Assembly (NCBI GenBank): GCA_002354335.1
Contig: DELI01000019.1
Span: 91,724-139,805, forward strand
DNA length: 48,082 nt
Reading direction: 5' to 3'
DNA from: Sphingobacterium sp. UBA2700
GTDB lineage: Bacteria; Bacteroidota; Bacteroidia; Sphingobacteriales; Sphingobacteriaceae
Shown here: piece after piece, positions 1 to 7,883 of the stretch
Layout: every line of letters starts with the position of its first letter
How positions within the stretch are numbered: the stretch's first letter is position 1
Notes under the pieces: generated by a model
Told to the model about the DNA's origin: nothing
Databases searched by the model: none
Seen by the model: the letters and a program-made list of their open reading frames with translations, nothing else
Program-made: the position numbers and the translations under genes

Positions 1-2
1 AG

Positions 3-128
3 TCCCGCGAGGAAGTTGAAAGCTACGCCCGTAACGAAGATGAAGCAAGTGCATTGCATTGGTTCTATACCCGTTTCGTTGGGAATAAGGTTAAGAGCAA
101 GGGGAGCAAGAGGATGGGGGGATATTAG
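3..128 (+). CDS. 3' end of an unidentified gene (partial)
   Basis: The last 41 codons of a rightward gene that begins before the window. The frame is open from the first bases to a TAG at 126-128. The residues look like real coding sequence: an acidic/aromatic stretch followed by a basic tail rich in Lys, Ser and Gly that ends GGY. A weak hairpin (139-163) follows the stop. I do not recognise the family. It is probably host DNA flanking the prophage, because it runs against the leftward phage operon, but this cannot be proved from the fragment. Confidence 0.5.
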   Translation, partial: SREEVESYARNEDEASALHWFYTRFVGNKVKSKGSKRMGGY

Positions 129-181
129 CAACAAAAATAAAGACCTCCAAAATGGTGGCCTTTATGCTAATAATGATCAAA

Positions 182-418
182 TTAATCATGTCCTTCTGTT
201 TTTACAATCTTGTTGTAAATCCCCAGAAGTAAAAACGGTGCTGCCCATTGCCCGATAAAAAGCGCATCTTTATCGTCTTTCCATCTGCTACATTTCAGAG
301 CTGCTGATACGCCCATAGATAAGAGCGCAGCTCCTAAAAATACCACCGAAGGTATTTTCGCTGTCTGACTTTCAATAGCCTTGCTTACTTTGTCCTCGTT
401 TGCTGTGTCTAGTGCCAT
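182..418 (-). CDS. Small membrane protein, probably host
   Basis: A 78-residue protein with two hydrophobic stretches (roughly residues 23-42 and 55-68) separated by a charged loop containing Lys, Arg and Asp, which suggests a two-helix inner-membrane protein with both ends on the same side. Its C-terminus is highly polar. It converges on the partial gene at the left edge. The composition resembles short conserved membrane proteins I associate with Bacteroidota chromosomes, so I place it in the host flank. That assignment is an inference from memory of the family, and no function can be given. Confidence 0.55.
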   Translation of the reverse strand: MALDTANEDKVSKAIESQTAKIPSVVFLGAALLSMGVSAALKCSRWKDDKDALFIGQWAAPFLLLGIYNKIVKTEGHD

Positions 419-589
419 AAGTTTAAAATTTAATTGTGATTCTATTTTACAACAAGCTGGACAATAATGTGTTTGAAAAAATGCGATTTTTATATTTCAT
501 GTATTTGCAAACTTTTTACATAATCCGTTTGTAGTATAAATGATTACAACCATCTCAAAACATTGGTGCTCGTAACATGCAATGCTTAT

Positions 590-614
590 AGCTCCGCGAT
601 CGTGGGGCTTTTTT
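590..614 (+). terminator. Rightward intrinsic terminator, orphan
   Basis: A six-pair stem AGCTCC/GGGGCT with an eight-base loop is followed by T6. No rightward gene of any size precedes it. The 50-60 bases upstream contain further short inverted repeats, so it could end a small RNA like those at 4.5-5.0 kb. It lies close to the likely left end of the prophage. Confidence 0.5.
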
Positions 615-636
615 GATTTATGTAAGTTAGTAGAAT

Positions 637-662
637 TAAAAAAGCCCCTTAGTTGGGGCTCG
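637..662 (-). terminator. Terminator of the leftward late operon
   Basis: On the minus strand GCCCC-AACTAA-GGGGC is followed by T6, a strong intrinsic terminator. It lies just past the last leftward phage gene and marks the end of the late transcription unit. The prophage's left boundary should therefore lie between about 420 and 640. Confidence 0.8.
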
Positions 663-691
663 TCACAAATATTGTGATTTCTTGATTGAGT

Positions 692-886
692 TTATATACT
701 GCAAGACTCTACGAAATAATTAATTTTAGACTGAATCTGCTCAGGAAGCATCCTAACGACCTCGTGCTTTATTAGCCCATCCTTATCAAGGATTAGTTTG
801 AAATCACCGCCCAGCCATTTGCCCTCATTAAGCAAATAGTCTGAAAATTCTAAGTTCAATTGATTTAAGAAATTCTCTAGTTTCAT
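692..886 (-). CDS. Small hypothetical phage protein
   Basis: A 64-residue soluble protein, rich in Leu, Asn and Glu, with no membrane segment and no motif I recognise. It starts 12 bases after the acyltransferase stop and is the last gene before the late terminator, so it is probably co-transcribed with that gene. The close spacing and intact frame argue for a real gene. Function unknown; as part of the conversion module it could help the acyltransferase or have its own role during lysogeny. Confidence 0.6.
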   Translation of the reverse strand: MKLENFLNQLNLEFSDYLLNEGKWLGGDFKLILDKDGLIKHEVVRMLPEQIQSKINYFVESCSI

Positions 887-898
887 ACGTTGTTTTAC

Positions 899-2758
899 CT
901 ACTTGACTATGTTCTTTTTCACTACCGATAATAACCATTTATATTCTTGCATGTTTTTAATTTTTTCATAAATCCATTCAGAACCGTAAGCTGTCAAATG
1001 GTCTGCATTAAAATATATTGGTAAATTATTATCATCAAATCTAATATAATCATCGCTCTTCTTTAGCACAGAATTAAAGTCTAATATCGAAATATTTTCC
1101 ATTTCTTCAAACATTCCTAAAACAACCTTGTTTGCTTTATCGTAAGATATATCAACATCTTTACAATCATCTACGTATTCTTTCCCAAACCTTTTTGCTG
1201 TCATCCATTTCTCTAAAAATCCCGACTCCTTAAATTTTGGTACTTGTTTTATCAAAATTATGGTCTTCCCAGAGGATGCCAATTTTGAAACAAAATCAAA
1301 AAACTCCTTTTTGAATTTCGCATCTTCATAGGCGAAATCTAACCTTTTAGCTATAATAACAGTGTTTACTTCCTCCAACTCTTTTTTGATTTTTAATTTC
1401 AAGTCCTCACACGGATTGCTGTAGAAATCGTTCGAATAAAAATTACAGCCAGATGCCGCCATCAATTCAAGCGATAGATTATTATCGTCAAACCACCTAG
1501 TAAATAAATTACCAAAGTGCTCTGCGTGCGAATCTCCCAATAGCATAACCCTTTTTGTTAAATCCTTATTTTTAGTGACAAGACAACCGGGGTTGAGCGG
1601 AGGACAAGAAACCGTTGAAGTTACTGTAAACTTTTTCTCAATACCGTAACGTGACGGCATGCCGCCACTTTTATATACAAATCCAGACAAACCAATTGTA
1701 ATAAGAACAGGTAAGATTAAATAGAACGCCATAGCTCTTTTAAAATCAACTCTTTCCTTGAACCTAAAATAGTCTTCAATATATTTTTTAGAAAGATAGC
1801 CAACTCCTATTGTAATGGCGAAAACTAAAACAAACTCTATTGCCGTGAATTCTTTTATTCCAAAGTACAGCTTGGTAAAAATGATTATAGGCCAATGCCA
1901 CATGTAAATGGAATATGACGCAGTTCCAATAGAGACAAATAATGGTTTAGAAAGAACCTCTCCAAACCCTTTTCCATTCGATAGGATCAAAAATACTGAT
2001 CCTACCACCGGCAGCAGAGTTATGATTCCTGGAAAAACACTCTGTTCGTTTATAACAAATAAACTTAAACCAATCAATGCCACCCCTATCCATGATAGTA
2101 AGATTGAAGTATTTCTTGATAGATTAATTGTAGTAAAAGCAAATATCCCCCCTGCTAATAACTCCCATGCCCTTGTTGGCAAAAGAAAATATGATAACTG
2201 AGCATATTTGGGATCCGACGAAAAGTATTCTGCAGATGCTAGCGAAATTAAAAGCGTAACCACCAATAAATGAAGTACGTATTTTCTAAAATACTTCATT
2301 ATAATGATAAGGAACGTAGGCATAATGAAGTAAAACTGTTCTTCAACGGCTAAAGACCAAAAATGAAGTAAAGGACGAATATTGTCGTGATCAAAATAAT
2401 TCCCACTAAAGGCTGATTTCACATTAGAAAGAAAAAGGGTTGCGGCTAGCGCGTCGCCGGAAAATTGTCTGAACACGTCGGGAAATAAAAGAAAATATCC
2501 TGCGATAAATGAGAACGTTACCACAGCAAAAAACAATGGCAGTAATCTCTTAATCCTTTTAGTGTAGAAATCCTTATAATTGAATTTTTTATTTTCTATC
2601 TGATGCTTAACAATGTTCGTAATCAAAAAGCCAGATATCACAAAAAATACGTCTACACCAACAAAACCACCAGGGAGATAGCTTGGGTTAATATGAAAGA
2701 TTAAAACTGCTAAAACCGCAATAGACCTTAGTCCGTCTATATCAGCACGATATTTCAT
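899..2758 (-). CDS. Membrane O-acyltransferase with SGNH domain (OafA/YrhL type)
   Basis: A 619-residue integral membrane enzyme. Residues 1 to about 345 are an acyltransferase-3 domain with about ten membrane helices and the family signature at the N-terminus (RADIDGLRSIAVLAVLIFH, then GGFVGVDVFFVISGFLI). After a linker, a periplasmic SGNH hydrolase-like domain carries GDSHAEH near residue 404. Enzymes of this architecture add acetyl or other acyl groups to cell-surface polysaccharide. The gene is more AT-rich than the structural genes and sits at the end of the late operon behind the lysis genes, the usual place for a lysogenic-conversion gene. I infer that it alters the host surface, perhaps blocking superinfection. 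The substrate is unknown. Confidence 0.85.
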   Translation of the reverse strand: MKYRADIDGLRSIAVLAVLIFHINPSYLPGGFVGVDVFFVISGFLITNIVKHQIENKKFNYKDFYTKRIKRLLPLFFAVVTFSFIAGYFLLFPDVFRQFSGDALAATLFLSNVKSAFSGNYFDHDNIRPLLHFWSLAVEEQFYFIMPTFLIIIMKYFRKYVLHLLVVTLLISLASAEYFSSDPKYAQLSYFLLPTRAWELLAGGIFAFTTINLSRNTSILLSWIGVALIGLSLFVINEQSVFPGIITLLPVVGSVFLILSNGKGFGEVLSKPLFVSIGTASYSIYMWHWPIIIFTKLYFGIKEFTAIEFVLVFAITIGVGYLSKKYIEDYFRFKERVDFKRAMAFYLILPVLITIGLSGFVYKSGGMPSRYGIEKKFTVTSTVSCPPLNPGCLVTKNKDLTKRVMLLGDSHAEHFGNLFTRWFDDNNLSLELMAASGCNFYSNDFYSNPCEDLKLKIKKELEEVNTVIIAKRLDFAYEDAKFKKEFFDFVSKLASSGKTIILIKQVPKFKESGFLEKWMTAKRFGKEYVDDCKDVDISYDKANKVVLGMFEEMENISILDFNSVLKKSDDYIRFDDNNLPIYFNADHLTAYGSEWIYEKIKNMQEYKWLLSVVKKNIVK

Positions 2759-2835
2759 AAATGATTAGTTTGATGATGCAAACATATGATAAAATCTTGA
2801 GATGATTAGCGTTCATACCATGTAATATTTCAATA

Positions 2836-3477
2836 TCATGGTTTCCTAGCTCCCTTAAAGCACCACCATAAAACACCTATTACCACAAGTAGGATAGCAA
2901 TGCCCCAACCGATCTTGCTGACGAATACCGCCCACGCATTGGGTCTGCTTTCGCTTTCTGCAGTAGCTGACGATTCACGTCTATCTGCTTGCGCTTGCGT
3001 TGCTACCTGCTTATTTGTGCTATCCTGCTTTTCCTCTTGACGTTCTTTTTTTATATTCTTACGCTCCGTTGTCCTTTCCTTAACGGTCGTTTTCGTGACT
3101 TCCTCAGGCGTTTCTATCTCAATGGTAAGTGTTTGATTAAGCGTATCTAATACAGCCTTGATAAGCTTAAAAGCGCTATCTACTGGCAGATAGTTTTCGC
3201 CAGGCTTTAAATCACCTTTCTTAATGGTGATGCTTTCCTTTGCGCCGGATTTGCTCGTTACGGTAGTTGTTTCCTTCTCCGTTACAACTACACCTTTGTC
3301 AATTTCCTTCTCTTTGATATCGGCACTTGACACGGCAGTTTCGGACAGCTTGAGTTCTACCTTGGCGCTTTCCTTGATCTCTAGCTTTTCGCTGTGCTTA
3401 GACTTGTTCCTGATTGCTCCACAAGATGCAAGGGCAGTCACTATGACTACCATTGCCACTAATTTAATTCCCTTCAT
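2836..3477 (-). CDS. Lipoprotein with C-terminal membrane helix: candidate unimolecular spanin
   Basis: 213 residues. A lipoprotein signal ends in LASC (Cys19, followed by Gly). A long, highly charged middle rich in Lys, Glu, Thr and Ser follows, and then a C-terminal hydrophobic segment (about 187-207) with a basic end (KGARKP). A lipid anchor at one end and an inner-membrane helix at the other is the defining layout of u-spanins, such as T1 gp11, which fuse the outer and inner membranes in the last step of lysis. It overlaps the preceding single-helix gene by 14 bases and lies two genes after the endolysin. An o-spanin role paired with that neighbour is the alternative. No sequence homology was checked. 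Confidence 0.65.
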   Translation of the reverse strand: MKGIKLVAMVVIVTALASCGAIRNKSKHSEKLEIKESAKVELKLSETAVSSADIKEKEIDKGVVVTEKETTTVTSKSGAKESITIKKGDLKPGENYLPVDSAFKLIKAVLDTLNQTLTIEIETPEEVTKTTVKERTTERKNIKKERQEEKQDSTNKQVATQAQADRRESSATAESESRPNAWAVFVSKIGWGIAILLVVIGVLWWCFKGARKP

Positions 3478-3781
3478 TTCCTATCTTCTCAATTACCGTA
3501 TCGACCTTTTTAGTCGTGTTCTCTACGTTCTCTTTGATCGGCTGTATCTTATCGTCAACCTCTTGCTTTATCATCGATTTAAGGTCTTGAATACGCTTCT
3601 CGTTCAATTCCTCGCTTTGCTTCACAAGTCTATCGGTTAATTTGCTGTTATTCCATCCCTGACAGCAATTTACTATCAGTGATACCACTAAGCAAAATGC
3701 TAAAGTCTTATAGTGCGCTACACTTGTAAGCTTGGCTATTCCCCCTGTACCCTCTTTTATCAATTCTGCTTTGTCGCTCAT
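3464..3781 (-). CDS. Single-helix coiled-coil membrane protein: candidate holin or i-spanin
   Basis: 105 residues. About 26 cytoplasmic residues are followed by one hydrophobic helix (about 27-43, ending in a Cys-Cys pair) and then a charged helical tail with heptad-like spacing. It lies 4 bases after the endolysin stop and overlaps the spanin candidate by 14 bases in another frame. Its N-in, C-out layout with a periplasmic coiled coil resembles Rz-type i-spanins, while its place next to the endolysin would also fit a one-helix holin. I see no other holin candidate with two or three helices in the cassette. Role in lysis inferred from context. Confidence 0.6.
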   Translation of the reverse strand: MSDKAELIKEGTGGIAKLTSVAHYKTLAFCLVVSLIVNCCQGWNNSKLTDRLVKQSEELNEKRIQDLKSMIKQEVDDKIQPIKENVENTTKKVDTVIEKIGNEGN

Positions 3782-3785
3782 TCTC

Positions 3786-4427
3786 TTACTTCAATAATCC
3801 CTTATAATGATTCGTTTTATTGATTCTATCCTGTAATCCGTTCGTTCCTCCGTTGACACGCTTAGAAACAGAAAGAATACTTGATTGAGAATAGTCCTTA
3901 GCTAATGCCCAAATACCGCGAGCATCAAACTCTCTTAAGGCAGTGGTGAAGTAAAATTCAGAAGTCTCAATCATTTCAGGATTATCGTACAATCGTTGAC
4001 CGCCATACTTTTTATAATCCGAACCGCCTGTACATTGTAAGGCACCACCCCCACGATATTTAAAACCATCACCTACTTTAGTATTACCTAATTCCTTAGC
4101 CTTTTTGGGATTCCCTAATCCGTAAACACGCTCCGACAAATCCCATGGATTCCCCGCTAGACGACCTGCTTCGGCTACCGTTACCTTTGCGGAATGTTTA
4201 CCCACTCCGAATATTTGCATTATCCGAGGGGCTGTATAATTCATGTTTTCGCGCCCGATTGTGAACCCTCCACTTTCATGGTGGATCTGGGCAAAGAAAT
4301 GAACCGTTTGTACAATTGTTTTTCCAAACTTTGAGGCAAACTTTCTTAAAGTTTCATTACCTATCACTCCATCAGGGATAGCGCCTACTAACCTCTGTAA
4401 ATCTTTTATTCTTTCTAACCTTGTCAT
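3786..4427 (-). CDS. Endolysin, glycoside hydrolase family 19
   Basis: A 213-residue muramidase-like enzyme that cleaves peptidoglycan glycan strands at lysis. A short N-terminal segment (LQRLVGAIPDGVIG) resembles a peptidoglycan-binding helical motif. The GH19 core follows: AQIHHESGGF with likely catalytic Glu51, SERVYG with the second acid Glu99, and the family signature FKYRGGGALQCTGG (122-135). It has no signal peptide, so it should need a holin or other membrane lesion to reach the wall. It is the first gene of the lysis cassette, followed by a one-helix membrane protein and a spanin-like lipoprotein. The length is normal for phage GH19 lysins. Confidence 0.9.
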   Translation of the reverse strand: MTRLERIKDLQRLVGAIPDGVIGNETLRKFASKFGKTIVQTVHFFAQIHHESGGFTIGRENMNYTAPRIMQIFGVGKHSAKVTVAEAGRLAGNPWDLSERVYGLGNPKKAKELGNTKVGDGFKYRGGGALQCTGGSDYKKYGGQRLYDNPEMIETSEFYFTTALREFDARGIWALAKDYSQSSILSVSKRVNGGTNGLQDRINKTNHYKGLLK

Positions 4428-4499
4428 GCTATTCCCCTTTCCCCTGTTCTCATTCTTTTTCCCCTTTTTTATTTGAATCTTTTAATTATCTTGCGAGTT

Positions 4500-4589
4500 A
4501 TTTAGTTAGCGTGGGAAGATGAATAGCCGCCCGGCTAAGTGATCCCAATTTGGTAAATCCTAGTGTTACGCAACGCACTAGGATTTTTT
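4500..4589 (+). ncRNA. Putative small RNA unit A (of four)
   Basis: A -7-like box TATCTTG (4487-4493) precedes a nested hairpin (TGGGA 4512-4516 with TCCCA 4543-4547, enclosing AGCC/GGCT) and then a 10-bp perfect stem AATCCTAGTG/CACTAGGATT (4556-4585) with a T-run. It runs rightward, against the flanking late operon, and contains no reading frame of note. Transcription is inferred only from this layout. Confidence 0.4.
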
Positions 4590-4701
4590 ATTAGCAAATC
4601 CATACATTTGCATAAAGTTTTAAAACTGTTGATGAGCCAAAGTATAAAGTGCAGGCTTATTTAAATTTTATTCTTTTGCCTTAGAATTTTCACTAACTTT
4701 A

Positions 4702-4781
4702 AACTCTGATGTTCGCCATTTCATTTGGTAATATTACAGTTTGAATTGCCTAGCGCTGTCGTTTGCGCTAGGCTTTTTTTT
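4702..4781 (+). ncRNA. Putative small RNA unit B (of four)
   Basis: The -7-like box TAACTTTA (4694-4701) is followed by AAACT (4701-4705), which can pair with AGTTT (4738-4742). A 9-bp perfect stem GCCTAGCGC/GCGCTAGGC (4748-4773) then ends in T8. The order of elements matches units C and D. Confidence 0.4.
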
Positions 4782-4806
4782 GTTTTAAAATTTATAGCTT
4801 TGTTTC

Positions 4807-4881
4807 ACCAATCTGCATAAAGGTTGTTAATTGGTATGTTTTTACTAGCCTGACGTCTCGCAGTTCGTCAGGCATTTTTTT
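4807..4881 (+). ncRNA. Putative small RNA unit C (of four)
   Basis: The best-formed unit. A consensus Bacteroidota -7 box TAGCTTTG (4795-4802) would start RNA near 4807-4809. ACCAAT (4807-4812) pairs with ATTGGT (4830-4835), and the terminator stem GCCTGACG/CGTCAGGC (4848-4873) is followed by T7. The predicted transcript is about 75 nt and noncoding. Confidence 0.5.
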
Positions 4882-4907
4882 AAAATATTTTCTTACATTT
4901 ATATATT

Positions 4908-4977
4908 GTAACTGTTTATAGGGGCAGTTTAAATGATTTGTATCAGCCTGGTGTGTATAAGACATCAGGCTTTTTTT
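4908..4977 (+). ncRNA. Putative small RNA unit D (of four)
   Basis: The -7-like box TATATTG (4903-4909) is followed by AACTG (4910-4914), which pairs with CAGTT (4925-4929). The terminator stem AGCCTGGTGT/ACATCAGGCT (4945-4971, one G-U pair) is followed by T7. Another short stem, GCCCCTA/TAGGGGC, lies between it and the tail-fibre stop codon. Confidence 0.4.
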
Positions 4978-5006
4978 AGTTGCCCCTAGATATATAGGGG
5001 CTTTGT

Positions 5007-7871
5007 TTAAATTACAACCACATTTCTTGAATCGGTAGATAACACGCTCATTTTACCGCTTGTTATAGTGACCGATTTATCTATCCTGCTACCTGAGACT
5101 AATTGACAGCTTCCTGAACCTGTCACAATGATCTCCACCACTGCATTTGGCATCAGTCCAGTAAAAGCATTAATAATTACGTCGCAATCTTTGACGTGAA
5201 TGTATTTTGCTGAGTGAACATATAACTCGTTTATGATTTGATCTTCGTCCAAAAAAACAACTTCACTCTCTCTACTTACCTCTCTGTTAAACGGCAGTAA
5301 TCGGTAGATATCGCTACCCTCAGCTAGCATCATCCCCTGATAACCATCATCTTTTATGTAGGAATAGAAGACTTTGTAGTGTCTGTTTATCTTTAGGATT
5401 GACCCTCTGTACAGTCCATTATACTGATTAGGATTGCCGGGCAGGTTTTCCAATGAAAGAATCTTACTCGCAGGTGTCAACACTCCATCAATTTCCTTCA
5501 TGTAAAACATTGAGGAATGCAGGTTATCGCCCCCGCCTTCTTCCCACCCTTGAATAAGGTACTCTAAGCCAATATCGGTTCTTATCACGTCCATGTGCCA
5601 AGCATATATGTCTAACTCTCGTCCAGTCGGAATGCTCCAACCAACTGGAGACGACCCACTGCTTTCTGTGTAGTAGATAGTTTTGGTCGACGCGGGAAAC
5701 CAAACCTTATATTTGCCATTCTCGAAAATTATCGATGGAGACAATACCCCGTCGATCCCTTGTATTGTTTCTTCAGGCGTCCAAATAACCCCATCCAATG
5801 TAGTTCTTCTTACTAGTTTTGCAGAGTTAGTCGGACTATGGAAAGGTCTATACCATAGTTCAAGAGTCTGTGTATCCTCTCTCCATACCAGATGCGTGTC
5901 AGAATTGTATCCGTTTGCAGGAGCATAAGCTAATGGATTTTCCAATCCCGTTGGGACTGTCCACTCAATTCCATCGTTACTCACCGCAATACTTGGGTTT
6001 TCATCCTGGTCCCATGCCCATGGAAACGGAGTGTATCCCATCCAATATTTGTACCCCCATAATCCATTTGGGAAATATAAGACCTTTGGATGCACGTTCT
6101 GATAATTACCTTTATAGTTCCTAATTCTTACAGTGTCACCATAAGGTAGTGAAATCGTGTCCAATCTATTTGAGAGATCATTCTTTACTGTTTCGGTAAA
6201 TATCAGAGTGTCATTTGCCGTCAAAGAAACATCTGCATTTGAAACCTTACGAATTGTGTGGTTTGCGGTGGATGTCGCCCTAATAAATTCAGCCTTAGCC
6301 GGAAATAAATTTTTGTTAACTAAGTAGTCTAAGACAATTCCCTGAGTAGGAGCATTAATAGATTTTATGTGTCTGAATTTTTTATCATAAAACGAACACA
6401 GTGCCGCTGCGTCATCCCGGCCTGAATACCCGGATATCAACAAGTCTTTATTTTTGTCGATACGCAAAAACCTGGTGGTTACGAAATCATCCTGATCAAT
6501 TAGTTCTCCGCTGACCTTATTTATATATCCGCTGACATTAAAATAGCCAAGATCGCTATCTACGTAGTTCAGAGATCCTACCTTATTACTTACAAAATCC
6601 TGAATTACATAATCACTCATGTAATCAAATACGCCTTCAACCTTAGATACTTGGGTTTTATGCCTGGTGAATCTAGCGTAAACCGCATTTGTTGGGTAGT
6701 CATATTTTAGGATGGAAAAGTTATTTACTATCCCATGAGTTGGGGCATTAATCGATGAAATGAAATTTAGATTCTTGTCAAAAAACACGCACAGACCTGC
6801 AGCATCATTCAATCCTGAATATCCATTGACCAAAATATCCCTAGTAAAATCAAGTTTTAGAAAGATCGAGCATCTAAGGTCCCCATCAGGCACAACCGTT
6901 CCGTTGCCCTTCTCTATAAAGCCTTGGATATCAAAAAATGAAGCCTTATTCCTTGTAGAAAGCTCGTTTGTCTTAAATGCCAATTTTTTTAGTGGCACAT
7001 CGATAAACTCCTGATTGATATTCGGACGGATAAGCAAATCTACTCCCGATAGGAACGGGTTTTGATTGATATGTTTCGTGGACTTGAACCATACTGCATT
7101 CGTTGGTATTGATGAGCTACTGATGACGTGCTTTCCTACCCATCCTTGGGTTGGAGCATTAACGGATGAAATGAAATTTCTATCCTCATCATAGAACGCG
7201 CCTAGGGCTGCGGCATCATCCCTCCCAGAATAACCCGTTACTACTATGTCTTGATGGCTTAGAATCTTTAGAAAGATTGTCGATATCAACTCCCCGTCAG
7301 GAACTAGCGATCCGTTACCCTTTTCCACGAATCCCTTTTGAGTGTAGATATTAGCGCCAATTTCAGATGATGGAGTGAATATTTCCCAATCGTTAGCTAC
7401 AATCGCTGCAACTTCATTTGTGTTCCTTACGGCTCTTAAATAAACGTCATCAACAATTTTGATAGTTCCCTTAGTGTATGCTGACGGGACATACTCTTCG
7501 ATTTTAGCAGAGTTATCCGGCAAAGCCCCCATGTCTTTTAAAGACCAGGAAGAACCGTTATCAAGCAAATACCAGTCCTTGCCAACAGGAGCTTCAAAAA
7601 TGCTTCCACTATACGAAAAATATCCAGCTCCTGCTTTGTACACTTTCTCACCTGTCGCACTTGGTGCCGGTAAGATGGTCGGCGCGGCCAGGGTTCCTCC
7701 TTCAATAAGACCGATGCATGCGATATCAAATGCAAGACTATCCTTGAATTTCCCTTTACTGATCTTCTTAGCGAATTTATCAGTTGTTCCCTGAACGACA
7801 ACATCCGCAAAATCTTCTACTCTATTTACAACCTCATTCCAAGGCTTTGCACCTCTTGCTATATCTGCCAT
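5007..7871 (-). CDS. Tail fibre/spike with three repeat modules and a beta-propeller
   Basis: 954 residues. The N-terminus (about 1-130) should attach to the tail. Three homologous modules of about 131-137 residues follow, each with the motif GYSGxxDAAxL then NAPTxGxV (about 213-245, 350-382 and 481-513). The C-terminal part (about 580-860) has strand-rich repeats such as HPKVLYFPNGLWGYKYWMG, SDTHLVWRED and SPSIIFENGKYKVWF, which look like a five-bladed propeller of the GH43/GH32 type. A short C-terminal domain ends the protein. By position it is the receptor-binding fibre and, if the propeller is active, a polysaccharide depolymerase. It lies 12 bases after the tail hub gene. Enzyme activity is inferred. 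Confidence 0.8.
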   Translation of the reverse strand: MADIARGAKPWNEVVNRVEDFADVVVQGTTDKFAKKISKGKFKDSLAFDIACIGLIEGGTLAAPTILPAPSATGEKVYKAGAGYFSYSGSIFEAPVGKDWYLLDNGSSWSLKDMGALPDNSAKIEEYVPSAYTKGTIKIVDDVYLRAVRNTNEVAAIVANDWEIFTPSSEIGANIYTQKGFVEKGNGSLVPDGELISTIFLKILSHQDIVVTGYSGRDDAAALGAFYDEDRNFISSVNAPTQGWVGKHVISSSSIPTNAVWFKSTKHINQNPFLSGVDLLIRPNINQEFIDVPLKKLAFKTNELSTRNKASFFDIQGFIEKGNGTVVPDGDLRCSIFLKLDFTRDILVNGYSGLNDAAGLCVFFDKNLNFISSINAPTHGIVNNFSILKYDYPTNAVYARFTRHKTQVSKVEGVFDYMSDYVIQDFVSNKVGSLNYVDSDLGYFNVSGYINKVSGELIDQDDFVTTRFLRIDKNKDLLISGYSGRDDAAALCSFYDKKFRHIKSINAPTQGIVLDYLVNKNLFPAKAEFIRATSTANHTIRKVSNADVSLTANDTLIFTETVKNDLSNRLDTISLPYGDTVRIRNYKGNYQNVHPKVLYFPNGLWGYKYWMGYTPFPWAWDQDENPSIAVSNDGIEWTVPTGLENPLAYAPANGYNSDTHLVWREDTQTLELWYRPFHSPTNSAKLVRRTTLDGVIWTPEETIQGIDGVLSPSIIFENGKYKVWFPASTKTIYYTESSGSSPVGWSIPTGRELDIYAWHMDVIRTDIGLEYLIQGWEEGGGDNLHSSMFYMKEIDGVLTPASKILSLENLPGNPNQYNGLYRGSILKINRHYKVFYSYIKDDGYQGMMLAEGSDIYRLLPFNREVSRESEVVFLDEDQIINELYVHSAKYIHVKDCDVIINAFTGLMPNAVVEIIVTGSGSCQLVSGSRIDKSVTITSGKMSVLSTDSRNVVVI

Positions 7872-7883
7872 ATCTTCCTTTTA

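Noticed and set aside
3224..3640. Long plus-strand open frame opposite the spanin candidate and its neighbour
   Set aside because: It is a shadow of the repetitive charged codons on the minus strand, where the lipobox, helices and gene overlaps make sense. The same applies to other long antisense frames in the structural genes, such as 15695-16213.
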